Made by a program: the position numbers and the translations under genes. Shown one piece after another: positions 34,598 through 43,900 of a stretch of 64,000 bases of DNA (the first letter of the stretch is position 1; every line of letters starts with the position of its first letter). Below the pieces are notes generated by a model. It ran no database searches. It was not told the origin of the DNA and was given only the letters and a program-made list of their open reading frames with translations. The stretch is from Verrucomicrobiales bacterium. GTDB lineage: Bacteria > Verrucomicrobiota > Verrucomicrobiia > Limisphaerales > UBA11358. The DNA is taken from contig JAQTQB010000004.1 of NCBI GenBank assembly GCA_028712475.1, forward strand, positions 131,368-195,367, written 5' to 3'.

Positions 34598-37423
34598 ATG
34601 ATGCCCGCTCAACAACTGGCAACGCTGAATGCCGCGAACTGCGGAGTCGCCTTCGACAATCTCACGCGGCAGCTATACGCCACGGACGCGTCGCCCTACC
34701 AGGTCGTGCCGCTGGCGGTGGCGTTTCCGAAAAATGTGACGCAGGCCAGCTCCATCATCCAGGCGGCGGCGCAGGCCGGCGTGGCGGTGATTCCGCGCGG
34801 CGCGGGAACGGGTCTTTCCGGCGGGGCGATTGGCGAAGGGCTGGTCATTGATTTCGCGCGGCACAACCGGGAGATCTGGGATTTCAACAAGGAGGCCCGA
34901 ACCGTCCGCGTCGGGCCGGGCGTGGTGCTGGATCAGTTGAACAATTTTCTCCATCCGCGCGGATTTCGTTTCGGGCCGGACGTGGCGACCAGTTCCCGCG
35001 CGACGCTCGGCGGAATGATCGCGAACGATTCTTCAGGTTTGCACACGCCGGTCTATGGAACGACGGGGATGCATGTGAACGAACTGCAGATCGTCCTGGC
35101 TGACGGAAATGTTGTGAAGGTCGGCCCCGGCCACGACACCTTGCAGCGTCAACGGCTTCTGGTGGAAGACATGGTCTCGCTCAACTCGCTGCAGATTGCC
35201 GAACGCTTTCCGCCGGGGCTATTGAAGCGCTGGCCCGGTTATGCGCTGGCCCGCGCGGCACACGACCCGGCCAACCTGCTTTCTATTTTGACCGGCAGCG
35301 AAGGCACGCTGGCGGCGATCCTGGCGGCGGAGCTGAAAATTGTTCCGCTGCCACAGGAGCGCGGCGCCGGCCTGCTGTTTTTTGCGTCCGTGGCCGAGGC
35401 GATGCAGGCCACGGAAGCATTGCTCGAACTCAAGCCCGCCGCCATCGAGCACATTGACCGTCCGCTGTTCGACCAGACGCGCGGCCAGTTGGAATTTCAG
35501 GCCGCCCGCGACCTGCTCGAACTGGACACGAAGCCGTGCGAATCCATTTTGATCGTCGAATTTTTCGAGGACGTCAAAGCGCGGCTGGCGTTGCTGAAAA
35601 AAAAGAAACTCGGACTGCGCCGGTTGATTTTGCGGACGCAGGCCGAGGCTGATCTCGTGTGGGCAGTGCGCAAGGCTGGCTTGTCCCTGCTGACCGGCTG
35701 CAAAGGCAGCGCGAAGCCCGCGTGCTTTATCGAGGACGCGGCGGTGCGTCCGCAGGATCTGCCGGAATACGTCGGCAACCTGCAGGCATTGATGAAGAGC
35801 GTGGGCGTGTCGGCTTCCTATTACGGCCACGCGGCGGCGGGTCTGCTGCACGTCCGTCCCGTGCTGGATTTGCATCGCGACGCCGACCTGGAAAAATACC
35901 GGCAGATCGCCGACGAGGTTTCCGCGCTTGTGTTGCAATTCAAAGGTTCGCTCGCAGGCGAACATGGCGTGGGCATTGCGCGCACGGAATTTCTCAAGGA
36001 ACAGGTTGGCGCGGAACTTTACCGGCTGATGAAGGAGATCAAACTCTCCTTCGACCCGAACAATGTTTTTAATCCGGGCAAAATCATTGCCGATGGCCGC
36101 TACAAGATTGACCGCAACCTGCGGATCGGAGCGGGACGCCCCATTGAACTGCCGTTTGAACCGCATCTCGCGTTTGCGGCCAGGGACGGGTCATTCGCCG
36201 GCAATCTGGAACAGTGCAACGGCTGCGGCGGCTGCATCAAGATGACGCCGACGATGTGTCCGACATATATCGCGACCGGCGAAGAAATCATGTCCACGCG
36301 CGGTCGTGCCAACGCGATCCGCGCGTCGCTGGAGTTGCGCGGAACGGGCGGCGACCCGTTACGCTCGGTCGAACTGGAGGCCGCGTTGAGCAATTGTCTC
36401 TCCTGCAAAGCCTGCACCACCGAATGTCCGTCCAATGTGAACATGGCGCTGCTCAAGGCCGAACTGCTGCACGCACGCATCCGCCGCGACGGGCTAAAAT
36501 TGCGCGAACGATTGTTGAGTGACGTGGATCAGCTCGGACGGATTGGCTGCACCCTGCCGGGCGTCGCCAACTTTCTTCTGAAGTCCGGTTCCCTGCGCCA
36601 CATCTTCGGGAAAGTTCTAGGCTTGACGCACGAACGCCTGCTGCCGCCGTTCGCGCGTGAACGATTTGATCATTGGTTTGCGAAGCGTCCGCCATTTCGG
36701 AAAGCCTTTCGCGGCCGCGTCATTCTTTGGGACGACACGTTTGCACGTTATCACGAGCCGGAGATCGGCATCGCCGCCGTCACCGTGCTGGAGACCGCCG
36801 GGTTTGAAGTCACGCTTCCGACGCAGCGCAAATGCTGCGGACGCCCGGCCTTCAGCATGGGCAACCTTGACGAGGCCGCAAAACTGGGGCGCCACAATCT
36901 CGCCCTCCTGAACCATGATCCTGATGAAGCTCCAATTATTTTTCTGGAACCGTCGTGCTACTCCATGTTCATCGAAGATTACCGCGAATTGAAATTGCCG
37001 GACACGGACAAGGTTGCGCGCCGCTGCATGTTGTTCGAGGAATTCATCGAGAATCTGCTCAAGCAGGAACCAAACGCCTTGAGATTTGATGAGGAGGCGC
37101 AGAAGCTTGTCATCCACGCGCATTGCCACGCGAAGTCTCTGGCCAACACCGGCTACATGCTCCAGCTTGCGGAGCGCCTGCCGAACCGGACGGTCACGAT
37201 GCTCGACACCGGCTGCTGCGGCATGGCCGGCGCATTTGGGATGCTGGAATCAAAGTATGAACTGTCATTGAAGGTGGCCGAGCCGCTCATCCAGAAAATC
37301 AAAAGCCAGCCTTACGGAACCGTCGTGGTGGCGTCCGGCACCAGTTGCCGCAATCAAATCCAGCACCTCGCCCTGAACATGACGCAGCACATGGCCTGCG
37401 TGCTGGCCGACGCGCTGGTGTGA
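34598..37423 (+). CDS. FAD-linked oxidase fused to Fe-S/CCG subunit (GlcD-GlcF/YdiJ-like)
   Basis: 941 residues. The N-terminal FAD-binding PCMH domain (IPRGAGTGLSGGAIGEG) is followed by the C-terminal FAD-oxidase domain. Two 4Fe-4S sites come next, CNGCGGCIKMTPTMC (about 539-553) and CLSCKACTTEC (about 600-610). Two CCG domains follow (KCCGRPAF about 744, DTGCCGMAGAFG about 872). The order matches YdiJ/D-2-hydroxyglutarate or D-lactate dehydrogenases that pass electrons to the quinone pool. All cofactor motifs are intact. It lies divergent from the MurQ-like gene and ends 6 bp before the DUF2071 gene on the other strand. The substrate is not determined. Confidence 0.93.
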   Translation: MMPAQQLATLNAANCGVAFDNLTRQLYATDASPYQVVPLAVAFPKNVTQASSIIQAAAQAGVAVIPRGAGTGLSGGAIGEGLVIDFARHNREIWDFNKEARTVRVGPGVVLDQLNNFLHPRGFRFGPDVATSSRATLGGMIANDSSGLHTPVYGTTGMHVNELQIVLADGNVVKVGPGHDTLQRQRLLVEDMVSLNSLQIAERFPPGLLKRWPGYALARAAHDPANLLSILTGSEGTLAAILAAELKIVPLPQERGAGLLFFASVAEAMQATEALLELKPAAIEHIDRPLFDQTRGQLEFQAARDLLELDTKPCESILIVEFFEDVKARLALLKKKKLGLRRLILRTQAEADLVWAVRKAGLSLLTGCKGSAKPACFIEDAAVRPQDLPEYVGNLQALMKSVGVSASYYGHAAAGLLHVRPVLDLHRDADLEKYRQIADEVSALVLQFKGSLAGEHGVGIARTEFLKEQVGAELYRLMKEIKLSFDPNNVFNPGKIIADGRYKIDRNLRIGAGRPIELPFEPHLAFAARDGSFAGNLEQCNGCGGCIKMTPTMCPTYIATGEEIMSTRGRANAIRASLELRGTGGDPLRSVELEAALSNCLSCKACTTECPSNVNMALLKAELLHARIRRDGLKLRERLLSDVDQLGRIGCTLPGVANFLLKSGSLRHIFGKVLGLTHERLLPPFARERFDHWFAKRPPFRKAFRGRVILWDDTFARYHEPEIGIAAVTVLETAGFEVTLPTQRKCCGRPAFSMGNLDEAAKLGRHNLALLNHDPDEAPIIFLEPSCYSMFIEDYRELKLPDTDKVARRCMLFEEFIENLLKQEPNALRFDEEAQKLVIHAHCHAKSLANTGYMLQLAERLPNRTVTMLDTGCCGMAGAFGMLESKYELSLKVAEPLIQKIKSQPYGTVVVASGTSCRNQIQHLALNMTQHMACVLADALV

Positions 37424-37429
37424 AATTTG

Positions 37430-38221
37430 TCACCGGATGTGATGAGCCCGTCCCATCCAGACTTCGTCAAAGCCGGGTGAGTAATTGGCGCCGGACAGCC
37501 GCGCACCGCTGAACCACGGCCAGGTTTTCTTCAGCAACGAATCATCCGAAATTGAAACTTTCACTCGAATCTGCGGCCATGGCGGATGCCAGATGCGGAA
37601 GAACCGCCGCGTTGAACCGTGCGAAGTGAAGGCCGTGTAGCGTTCGAGGAGAAATTTATCGGGCGAATCATTTTCACACGGGGCAAAAGTCGTGTCCGGC
37701 GCAAGGCGCGCGTCGTAATTGAAATTGCAACGGCGATTGTGCGTTTCAACCTTGCCGGATAGACGGCCTTTTTCGTGCGCGTGCTTGTAATTTATTTTTG
37801 CGTAGTGATACGGCAGTCCATAAAGCAACGGCCCAAGCCGGACGCTCAACCAGTTCGACAGCCACTCGGTCAGGAAATAAATGCCGCCTTCGTCACCGTG
37901 GCGCACATACGTCCGCACGTTGAGAAACTCATGGGTTGAAACGGGCTTGAGCATCCATGACAGCGCCTTTCCGCCGATGCGAAAGCGCATATCAAGCATC
38001 GTGAAAGCGACGAGACTGACGTAAGCCTTGCCATCGCGCAGATCAATTGGAAACGGCACGTCGCGTTGCAACTGCACCGCGTCCACTTCAAAGTGGATGA
38101 ACAGCACGCGCTCCCAGCCCGCGAGAAACGGCGGCTCGCCGCGCCGCGACAGCAGACGCGCCCTGCCCGCGTCGCTTAATGTCTGCGCCGGCTTTTCCAG
38201 AATGGATGATGAAAGATTCAT
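37430..38221 (-). CDS. DUF2071 family protein (operon gene 6)
   Basis: 263 residues of the YqjF/DUF2071 family, beta-barrel proteins related to acetoacetate decarboxylase. Motifs include FLAGWERVLFIHFEVD, DLRDGKAYVSLVAFTMLDMRF and FLNVRTYVRHGDEGGIYFL. The gene is the last of six closely packed genes. A second, diverged member of the same family is coded three genes up. Function of the family is unknown. Confidence 0.85.
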   Translation of the reverse strand: MNLSSSILEKPAQTLSDAGRARLLSRRGEPPFLAGWERVLFIHFEVDAVQLQRDVPFPIDLRDGKAYVSLVAFTMLDMRFRIGGKALSWMLKPVSTHEFLNVRTYVRHGDEGGIYFLTEWLSNWLSVRLGPLLYGLPYHYAKINYKHAHEKGRLSGKVETHNRRCNFNYDARLAPDTTFAPCENDSPDKFLLERYTAFTSHGSTRRFFRIWHPPWPQIRVKVSISDDSLLKKTWPWFSGARLSGANYSPGFDEVWMGRAHHIR

Positions 38222-38238
38222 TGTTCATGCGTCGGAAA

Positions 38239-39168
38239 TTATTTGGAGAGGTCCGCCAGCGCGCCGCGCAGTTCGGGAAATTGAAATTTGAACCCCGAAG
38301 CCAGCAATTTTCCCGGCACGACGTAACGGCTTTTGATGAGCAATTCCGTCTCCGTCCGCAGAAAAAATGCGCCGACTTCCAGCATCCATTCTTCAGCCGG
38401 AAGACCAAACGGAGCGCCGCACGCTTCACGAATTAGTTTCATCGTTTCGTGATTCGGCAGCGGATTGGGCGCGGCGAAATTGACCGGCCCGCTCATGTCG
38501 TCATGGATGATGAGCCATTCAACCGCGCGGCAAAAATCTTCCTGATGAATCCATGAAACAAATTGTCGGCCACCGCCCATTTTCCCACCGAGACCAAGCC
38601 GCGCAAGCCGTCGCAACACGGGAAACACGCCGCCGTCCCTGCCAAAAACGAGTGTGATGCGCATGGCGACTTTGCGCGTGTTTGGCGTCCGCGCCTCATT
38701 CAGCGCGCGTTCCCACTCGCGGATTACTTCGATGGAAAATTCGTCCTTCGCTTCCGCCGTCGCGCCGACTTCGCCCTCCTCGTCCATCGGCGTGTTGAAC
38801 GTATGCTTGTAAAGCGTCGCCGAACTGGCGTTGAGCCACACGCGCGGCGGCCGCTTGCACTTCGCAATCGCTTCGCCCAAACCGCGCGTCGAATCCACCC
38901 GCGAAGCTATGATGGCTTTGCGATTGGCCTCGGTGTAACGGCAATCCACGGACTTGCCCGCCAGATTGATGACCACTTCCGCGCCGTCCACAAACTTCGC
39001 CCATTCGCCCAAAGATTTTGCGTCCCAGAAAATTTCCTCCACGCCGTCACCGCGCTCGCGCGGCGAACGCGTCAGGACGACAACTTCGCAATCGCGCTGG
39101 ATAAATTTCTTCGCCAGGGCATTGCCGAGAAAACCGCTGCCACCGGCGAGGATGATTCGCTTTTTCAT
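38239..39168 (-). CDS. TIGR01777-type SDR-fold epimerase (operon gene 5)
   Basis: 309 residues. An extended-SDR Rossmann N-terminus (ILAGGSGFLGNALAKKF) and the TIGR01777 hallmarks INLAGKSVDCRYTEANRK, SRVDSTRGLGEAI and FVSWIHQEDFCRAVEWL. The C-terminal region (DUF1731-like, GALADLSK) is present. It overlaps the upstream DUF2071 gene by 4 bp and is followed 17 bp later by the last gene. The family has been linked to cell-division or isoprenoid loci, but no reaction is known. Confidence 0.9.
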   Translation of the reverse strand: MKKRIILAGGSGFLGNALAKKFIQRDCEVVVLTRSPRERGDGVEEIFWDAKSLGEWAKFVDGAEVVINLAGKSVDCRYTEANRKAIIASRVDSTRGLGEAIAKCKRPPRVWLNASSATLYKHTFNTPMDEEGEVGATAEAKDEFSIEVIREWERALNEARTPNTRKVAMRITLVFGRDGGVFPVLRRLARLGLGGKMGGGRQFVSWIHQEDFCRAVEWLIIHDDMSGPVNFAAPNPLPNHETMKLIREACGAPFGLPAEEWMLEVGAFFLRTETELLIKSRYVVPGKLLASGFKFQFPELRGALADLSK

Positions 39169-39944
39169 ATAGTTGTCCTTTCAGAAACAATGAGCCGTCC
39201 ACGCGCCTGCCATTCGTGGGCAATCCCGCGCATAAGGAAAGCACTGTCAAATTTTGCGGAACCAGATGGAAACAATTCTGTGTTTCCAAAAAGGCTCGAA
39301 GCGACGTGCTCAACAGCCAAAGGCTCCATCCGCCATTCGCGGCAGACTAATTCCAGACCATCAAACTCGCCATGCATCGGACGGGCAGACCAGCCTAATG
39401 CACCGCCGTGAAAAAAATCCGAAGCCTCGGCAAGCGAATTGAAAACCGATCCGCCCGGCATTCCGTCTATCACCCGCGCCGCCACACGAACGAACGCCTC
39501 GCCGTCCTCGCTCTGCATTTCCAGTTTGAAGTGATTTTCCGTTTCATTGATTTCAAATTTCGCGGCGTGATGTATGCCGGGAAAAACCTTGCCGCCAACC
39601 AGCCGATTCAGCGACGCATTCGTGTCGCGGCGCGGAATAAAAACACCCTCACGCGTCGCGCCGTCTTCATCCCATTCCACGGCGATGCGATGTGCGGCAT
39701 TTTCCGAAGTCAATCCGCCAAATGCGGGCAGGAAGGCCGGGCGGATTCCGCCGAGCCGAATGAGACAAATGCCAGCCATGCCCCAACCACTGACCAACTT
39801 TGGGCGGAACGGCGGCGGCAACAATCGGGCAAGCATATCAGGCTCGCAGCGAAAATTGACAAGCATCCTGCGCTCAATTATTCCGCTTACCACCGGCAGA
39901 TGAAAAAGTGGTTGATGAATCGTGAATGAATTTGCGTTATTCAT
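39165..39944 (-). CDS. DUF2071 family protein, second copy (operon gene 4)
   Basis: The track start (39971) is nine codons too far; an ATG at 39944 overlaps the upstream stop as ATGA, so I use it (259 residues). The core RMLVNFRCEPDMLARLLPPPFRPKL and the beta-rich rest match the DUF2071/acetoacetate-decarboxylase-like fold, with a shorter N-terminus than the other copy. The clear ATGA coupling to the membrane-protein gene and the overlap with the epimerase gene place it in the middle of the operon. Confidence 0.8.
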   Translation of the reverse strand: MNNANSFTIHQPLFHLPVVSGIIERRMLVNFRCEPDMLARLLPPPFRPKLVSGWGMAGICLIRLGGIRPAFLPAFGGLTSENAAHRIAVEWDEDGATREGVFIPRRDTNASLNRLVGGKVFPGIHHAAKFEINETENHFKLEMQSEDGEAFVRVAARVIDGMPGGSVFNSLAEASDFFHGGALGWSARPMHGEFDGLELVCREWRMEPLAVEHVASSLFGNTELFPSGSAKFDSAFLMRGIAHEWQARGRLIVSERTTI

Positions 39945-40366
39945 CCCTTGCCTCCTTTCCACGCAACCCATGCATAAATAACTGGCAAATAGACAAAGAC
40001 GATGTTGATCGCATGATAACCAAGCCGCCGGGGAAAATTTGTCAAATAAGGCCGCATATCAAAAATAAAAGTCCCGGCAATCAGCCTGATTGTCCAAAAC
40101 ACAGCGAAGAACGCGCAGAGAGCACGGGCCAGATTGCCGCCTGCCGCAAGCGTATCGGCAAATGTGACGGTGATGACGCCAAAACTCACCAAACAAAGTC
40201 CGATGAAAGAATAATAGACCCAAAACAGTTGCCGGATAAATGGCGGCAGCGCGGCGAGATGCGTTCGCATATTGACGACTCGCGGCATAAGCGCACCCGC
40301 ACACATCAATCCAAGATGCAGCACACCGGCGATTTGAAGCAACAAGGTCAGGTTTGGCGTTTTCAT
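39941..40366 (-). CDS. Four-helix membrane protein (operon gene 3)
   Basis: 141 residues with four hydrophobic helices (about 7-27, 45-65, 77-97, 114-134). MPRVVNMRTHLAALPPFIRQLFWVYYSFIGL is a conserved-looking connecting loop. No family recognised. It starts 7 bp after the DCC-MBOAT gene and its stop overlaps the next start, so it is translationally coupled. Probably an inner-membrane partner of the MBOAT-like enzyme (inference). Confidence 0.65.
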   Translation of the reverse strand: MKTPNLTLLLQIAGVLHLGLMCAGALMPRVVNMRTHLAALPPFIRQLFWVYYSFIGLCLVSFGVITVTFADTLAAGGNLARALCAFFAVFWTIRLIAGTFIFDMRPYLTNFPRRLGYHAINIVFVYLPVIYAWVAWKGGKG

Positions 40367-40373
40367 TTTTCTT

Positions 40374-41636
40374 TCAGGTTGCGCCGATGGCTTGAAGCAT
40401 CGGCAGGATTACGTTGCGGACAAAAATTGGATGAAAAAGCCAGAAGGCAGGGCCGACGGTGCAAATTGCCGTGAACAGCCAGCCGCGCCAGCCACGCCCA
40501 AATCCAAGCCAGTTCGCAAAAGTTGTGCGTTCGAAAACCACGCCGAGTCCTTGGATCAAAAAATACGCCGTCGGCAAACCGTAGCCGCCGCGCGCAGGCA
40601 GCGAGATGATAAAATCGTGGATCAATCCAGAAAGTAAAAACACAAGGATCGTCGCCACCGTTGCCCCGCATTTTCGCAACAATGGCCGGAAGGCAAAATC
40701 ATTCACCAGAATATGAAAAGCTGCGTTCCAGCGTCGTCCCCAAAAATCGGCCAGCGACGTTGACCGCAACGGTTCGCGCATAATGGGCTGGGCGCTCACC
40801 CCGGCTCTCTGCCAGACCAGCGCAAGCAGTTGGAACAATCCAAAGTGCAGGCACAGGATGAATCCTACCATGCTAATCCAGCCAGCAGCCAGGGGCTGCG
40901 TTCCAAGAAAGCGGCGAGCCACTAACCAGATCAAAACAACACCGAGAAAAATTTTGCCTGCCGCCAGCAGCCAGTCGCCCGGTTTTGGCGCAATAACATT
41001 GCGCTTGCCGCGAAGAAAATTCCTTGCATCCATGCCAACCCAGACGAACAAATATCCGAGAGAAATAAATCTGTTTACGCCGTGGATTTGCCGTAACGCC
41101 CTTCGCCATGTCAGCCATTTGCAGCTGGAAAAAATCGAGAACGCCAGCAGCCACATGAAAATCCACGCCGGTAGAAAATCCCTCGTGAAGACAATCAGCG
41201 GCGGCAAAAAAAACAAAGGCAGCCAGTCGCTGATTTGATTTTGCTTTGGAATCTCGCAAGCGCCGTTCAAGCAGTGCCGGTTCACGGCAATCCAGCGATA
41301 GCCGGACCGGAACAAAAACTTCACGCCGGGAACCTGCGCCAGCGCGAACAGCGGCATTGCCCACCAGATTCGTCGCGCGATTTGCACCAACGCATCCGCG
41401 CCTCCGTAAATCCGTCCGTCCTCCACCAGTAATTTCATCTCGGCCAGCGGCTCGCCTGTATTCAAGCCGATCCTTTGTTGCACCCATGCCGTTTGCAACG
41501 GCGCGAGACCGAAATGATAGCGGTGCAGCGTCGGCGCGAACCGTGCGACGGCGTTGAGGCAAAGCGGACACTCGCCGTCGTAAAGCACCCAGCTTTGCGC
41601 CGTTTCAATCGTTCGTTCTGGAATTGCAGCATTCAC
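40374..41636 (-). CDS. DCC thiol oxidoreductase domain fused to MBOAT/wax-synthase-like domain (operon gene 2)
   Basis: 420 residues. Residues 1-130 are a DCC (DUF393) domain with CPLC at Cys23/Cys26 in YDGECPLC and the usual NGACEIP Cys at its end. Residues ~135-420 hold about eight hydrophobic helices and the wax-synthase/MBOAT block SLADFWGRRWN with SGLIHDFIISLPA (invariant-type His), as in membrane O-acyltransferases of plant and bacterial wax synthesis. Such a fusion is unusual. It begins 11 bp after the GbsR-like regulator. Acyl transfer to a lipid alcohol is the best guess for the second domain; the DCC domain might reduce a partner disulfide. Confidence 0.8.
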   Translation of the reverse strand: MNAAIPERTIETAQSWVLYDGECPLCLNAVARFAPTLHRYHFGLAPLQTAWVQQRIGLNTGEPLAEMKLLVEDGRIYGGADALVQIARRIWWAMPLFALAQVPGVKFLFRSGYRWIAVNRHCLNGACEIPKQNQISDWLPLFFLPPLIVFTRDFLPAWIFMWLLAFSIFSSCKWLTWRRALRQIHGVNRFISLGYLFVWVGMDARNFLRGKRNVIAPKPGDWLLAAGKIFLGVVLIWLVARRFLGTQPLAAGWISMVGFILCLHFGLFQLLALVWQRAGVSAQPIMREPLRSTSLADFWGRRWNAAFHILVNDFAFRPLLRKCGATVATILVFLLSGLIHDFIISLPARGGYGLPTAYFLIQGLGVVFERTTFANWLGFGRGWRGWLFTAICTVGPAFWLFHPIFVRNVILPMLQAIGAT

Positions 41637-41647
41637 AAAAATTCAAA

Positions 41648-42181
41648 TCATTTCCCTATGCCCAGCAGTTTCTGAATTTTGCCGCCGAGCTTCACAAATT
41701 TCGTCAACGCACTCGTCGGCCAGCTTCGGATTTGCTCATACCATTCGTTTGTCGTCTCAAAAAATCCCGCGAGGTCGCGGAGACGCTGCTCGGTGTATTT
41801 GCCGGTGGCGGAATCTTCCTTCGCCTTGGCGATGCACTCTCGCAAGACTGCCAGCGTCGGGTCAATCTCCCGCTTCTTTCGCTCGTCCAGCACGATGCGG
41901 AATGTCTCCCACACGTCCGGCAGCGCCTCGAAATGGTCGCGCTTGTCACCCATCACATGCACGAGCTTCACGATGCGCCAGCCCTGTAATTCCTTGAGGC
42001 TGTTGCTGACATTTGAACGCGCCACCGCCAGCGTGTCGCTGATCTCCTCGGCATTGAGCGGCTTGGGCGTGATGTAAAGCAGCGCGTGGATCTGCGCGAC
42101 GGTGCGGTTGATGCCCCACTTGGTTCCCATCTCGCCCCAATGCAGGATGAACTTCTGTTCGACCGGGCTTAGCTTATTCAT
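41648..42181 (-). CDS. GbsR/MarR-family transcriptional regulator (operon gene 1)
   Basis: The track start is 54 bp too far; homology begins at MNKLSPVEQKFILHWGEMG (42181), giving 177 residues. A winged HTH (AEEISDTLAVARSNVSNSLKELQGW) is followed by a helical C-terminus, as in GbsR, the choline-sensing repressor. It is the first gene of a six-gene operon and its own promoter carries a 16-bp palindrome, suggesting autoregulation. The ligand is unknown. Confidence 0.85.
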   Translation of the reverse strand: MNKLSPVEQKFILHWGEMGTKWGINRTVAQIHALLYITPKPLNAEEISDTLAVARSNVSNSLKELQGWRIVKLVHVMGDKRDHFEALPDVWETFRIVLDERKKREIDPTLAVLRECIAKAKEDSATGKYTEQRLRDLAGFFETTNEWYEQIRSWPTSALTKFVKLGGKIQKLLGIGK

Positions 42182-42192
42182 AATTCTTTTAT

Positions 42193-42235
42193 TTCTGTCA
42201 CAACAGAATTTACAGAATATAAGGAATATCGTCAA
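42193..42235 (-). promoter_or_regulatory. Promoter and operator of the GbsR operon
   Basis: On the minus strand: TTGACG (42230-42235) and TAAATT (42207-42212) are separated by 17 bp, a passable sigma-70 promoter. The -10 is overlapped by TTCTGTtgtgACAGAA (42193-42208), a perfect 6-bp inverted repeat, and a further TTCTGT half-site lies just upstream. This is the layout expected for autorepression by the GbsR-type protein. Confidence 0.6.
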
Positions 42236-42263
42236 GCTGATTTTTGAAGAAAACTGCGTCCGG

Positions 42264-42713
42264 TCAAGCGGGTGTATGAATCAAGCCGAGCTGCGGAAGG
42301 TTGGCCTGGGTCAATGGGTTGACCTTGAAATCGTGTAATTCGAGTTGGCCGAGCCAGCTTTGAATCAACGCCTGCACCCGTTCCAAGTCCAACTGCTCAT
42401 GGACGCGGGGATATTTTCCCAGGTTCGCCTGGGACAGCTTGAACAGCGCGGCGGACGGACGCAGCCGGTTCTTTTGCAGATGCACAAATGCACCGGCAAG
42501 CTGGATGAGCCCCTTGTAAAAATTTCCGTTCGCTCCGTGGCGGTCGGGCAGCCACAAATTTTCCAGCACATCGTGCGCCTCGTAAAAAAGCTGGCGGTTG
42601 AAGCAGTCGAAATATCCGAGGTAATGCGCGTCGAGTTCCCGTCCCTGGAAGGATTCGATCATCGCGGCGATGCGGGCGCTTTTATGGCTCACCGGTTCAG
42701 GATAAAGTCCCAT
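42264..42713 (-). CDS. DUF309 domain protein
   Basis: The track ORF runs to 43007, but homology begins at MGLYPEPVSHKSARIAAMI (42713). About 149 residues: a helical DUF309 core (NRQLFYEAHDVLENLW, GLIQLAGAFVHLQKNR) with the conserved EAHE/EAHD motif. Function unknown in the literature I know. It lies upstream of the GbsR operon on the same strand, separated by 82 bp that contain the operator. Confidence 0.8.
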   Translation of the reverse strand: MGLYPEPVSHKSARIAAMIESFQGRELDAHYLGYFDCFNRQLFYEAHDVLENLWLPDRHGANGNFYKGLIQLAGAFVHLQKNRLRPSAALFKLSQANLGKYPRVHEQLDLERVQALIQSWLGQLELHDFKVNPLTQANLPQLGLIHTPA

Positions 42714-42780
42714 GCCCAAAGTCCAAAGGCTAAAGTCGTGCCGGCTTGACGCTGCTCCGTGTCCCGGTAAAGTCCAGCCC

Positions 42781-43875
42781 ATGAATCTTGGCAAGCTTTT
42801 CTTCACGAGCGCATTCGCCTTCACTGTCGGCATCCTCATCAGTGGTTGCGCCTCGCCGCGCGGCGACGCCAGCCAGCCCATGCTTTCCGTCCTCGCGCAG
42901 TTTGAAAACGCCCCGGCCAAAGGCCCGGCTGAAGCCGACAATCCCGTCCGCCCGCTTCCGGGCAACGGCACGAACGCCGCCATGACCATGGAATCATTGC
43001 CCGGCAATGGGCTCGCGCAACATCCTTTCCTCTATTACGGCGAAGGCAACAACGTCCTTTACGTCGTCAATCACGGAAAGGTTGTCTGGACTTACGCCTT
43101 CCCCAAGGGCGGCGAGATTGACGACGCCTGGATGCTTTCCAACGGCCACATCATCTGCACCGTGATGAACCATTGTTACGAAGTCACGCCGCAGAAAAAA
43201 ATCGTCTGGGCCTACGACTGTCCCGCCAACACGGAAGTTCACGCACTTCAACCCGTCGGCCTCGATAAGGTCATGATTGTCCAGAACGGCCTTCCGCCCC
43301 GCCTGTTCATCTTGGATAAAAAAGACAACTCTGTCGTCATGAAGCACGAACTCTCCGTCACCAATGCCGCCGATCCCAAAAGCGTCCACCTCCAGTCCCG
43401 CAACTGCCGCCTCACCGCGCAGGGCACTTACCTGATCACTTTCCTCAAAGGCGTGCGCGTGGTTGAATACGATAAAGATTGGAAAGAAATCTCGACCCTC
43501 AAAGCCGAAACTCCATGGAACGCCATCCGCCTGAAAAACGGCAACACCCTCATCCCCGGCGACGACCATGCCTGCGTCCACGAACTGAATCCGAAGGGCG
43601 AAATCGTCTGGGCCATCGAGAAGAACGACCTGCCCGGCATTGAACTCCGTGACATCCAGTCAGCGAACCGCCTTGCCAACGGCAACACCGTGTTCTGCAA
43701 TCGCGCCTGGGGCGCAGGCGGCAACCGTTTCCGCGTCGTGCAAGTCATCGAAGTCACACCCGATAAAAAAGTCGTCTGGGCGCTGCGCGACTGGAACCAT
43801 CTCGGCTCCGCCACCGGCATCCAGCTCCTTGACCAGCCCGGCATCCCCGAAAAACCCGGCGACCTCCAGCGCTGA
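42781..43875 (+). CDS. Secreted beta-propeller lipoprotein
   Basis: The start was moved to MNLGKLFFTSAFAF (42781), which gives a lipoprotein signal with lipobox ISGCAS. The remaining ~340 residues hold repeated propeller strands with the recurrent pattern KKIVWAYDCP, KGEIVWAIEKND, KKVVWALRDWN (PQQ/WD-like blades) and alternating NTL/NGN turns. Probably outer-membrane anchored. Its upstream region is shared with the divergent DUF309 gene; its stop faces the DUF4230 stop. No substrate known. Confidence 0.7.
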   Translation: MNLGKLFFTSAFAFTVGILISGCASPRGDASQPMLSVLAQFENAPAKGPAEADNPVRPLPGNGTNAAMTMESLPGNGLAQHPFLYYGEGNNVLYVVNHGKVVWTYAFPKGGEIDDAWMLSNGHIICTVMNHCYEVTPQKKIVWAYDCPANTEVHALQPVGLDKVMIVQNGLPPRLFILDKKDNSVVMKHELSVTNAADPKSVHLQSRNCRLTAQGTYLITFLKGVRVVEYDKDWKEISTLKAETPWNAIRLKNGNTLIPGDDHACVHELNPKGEIVWAIEKNDLPGIELRDIQSANRLANGNTVFCNRAWGAGGNRFRVVQVIEVTPDKKVVWALRDWNHLGSATGIQLLDQPGIPEKPGDLQR

Positions 43876-43900
43876 TTTTCATTCGAGGAAAATCTAAATC

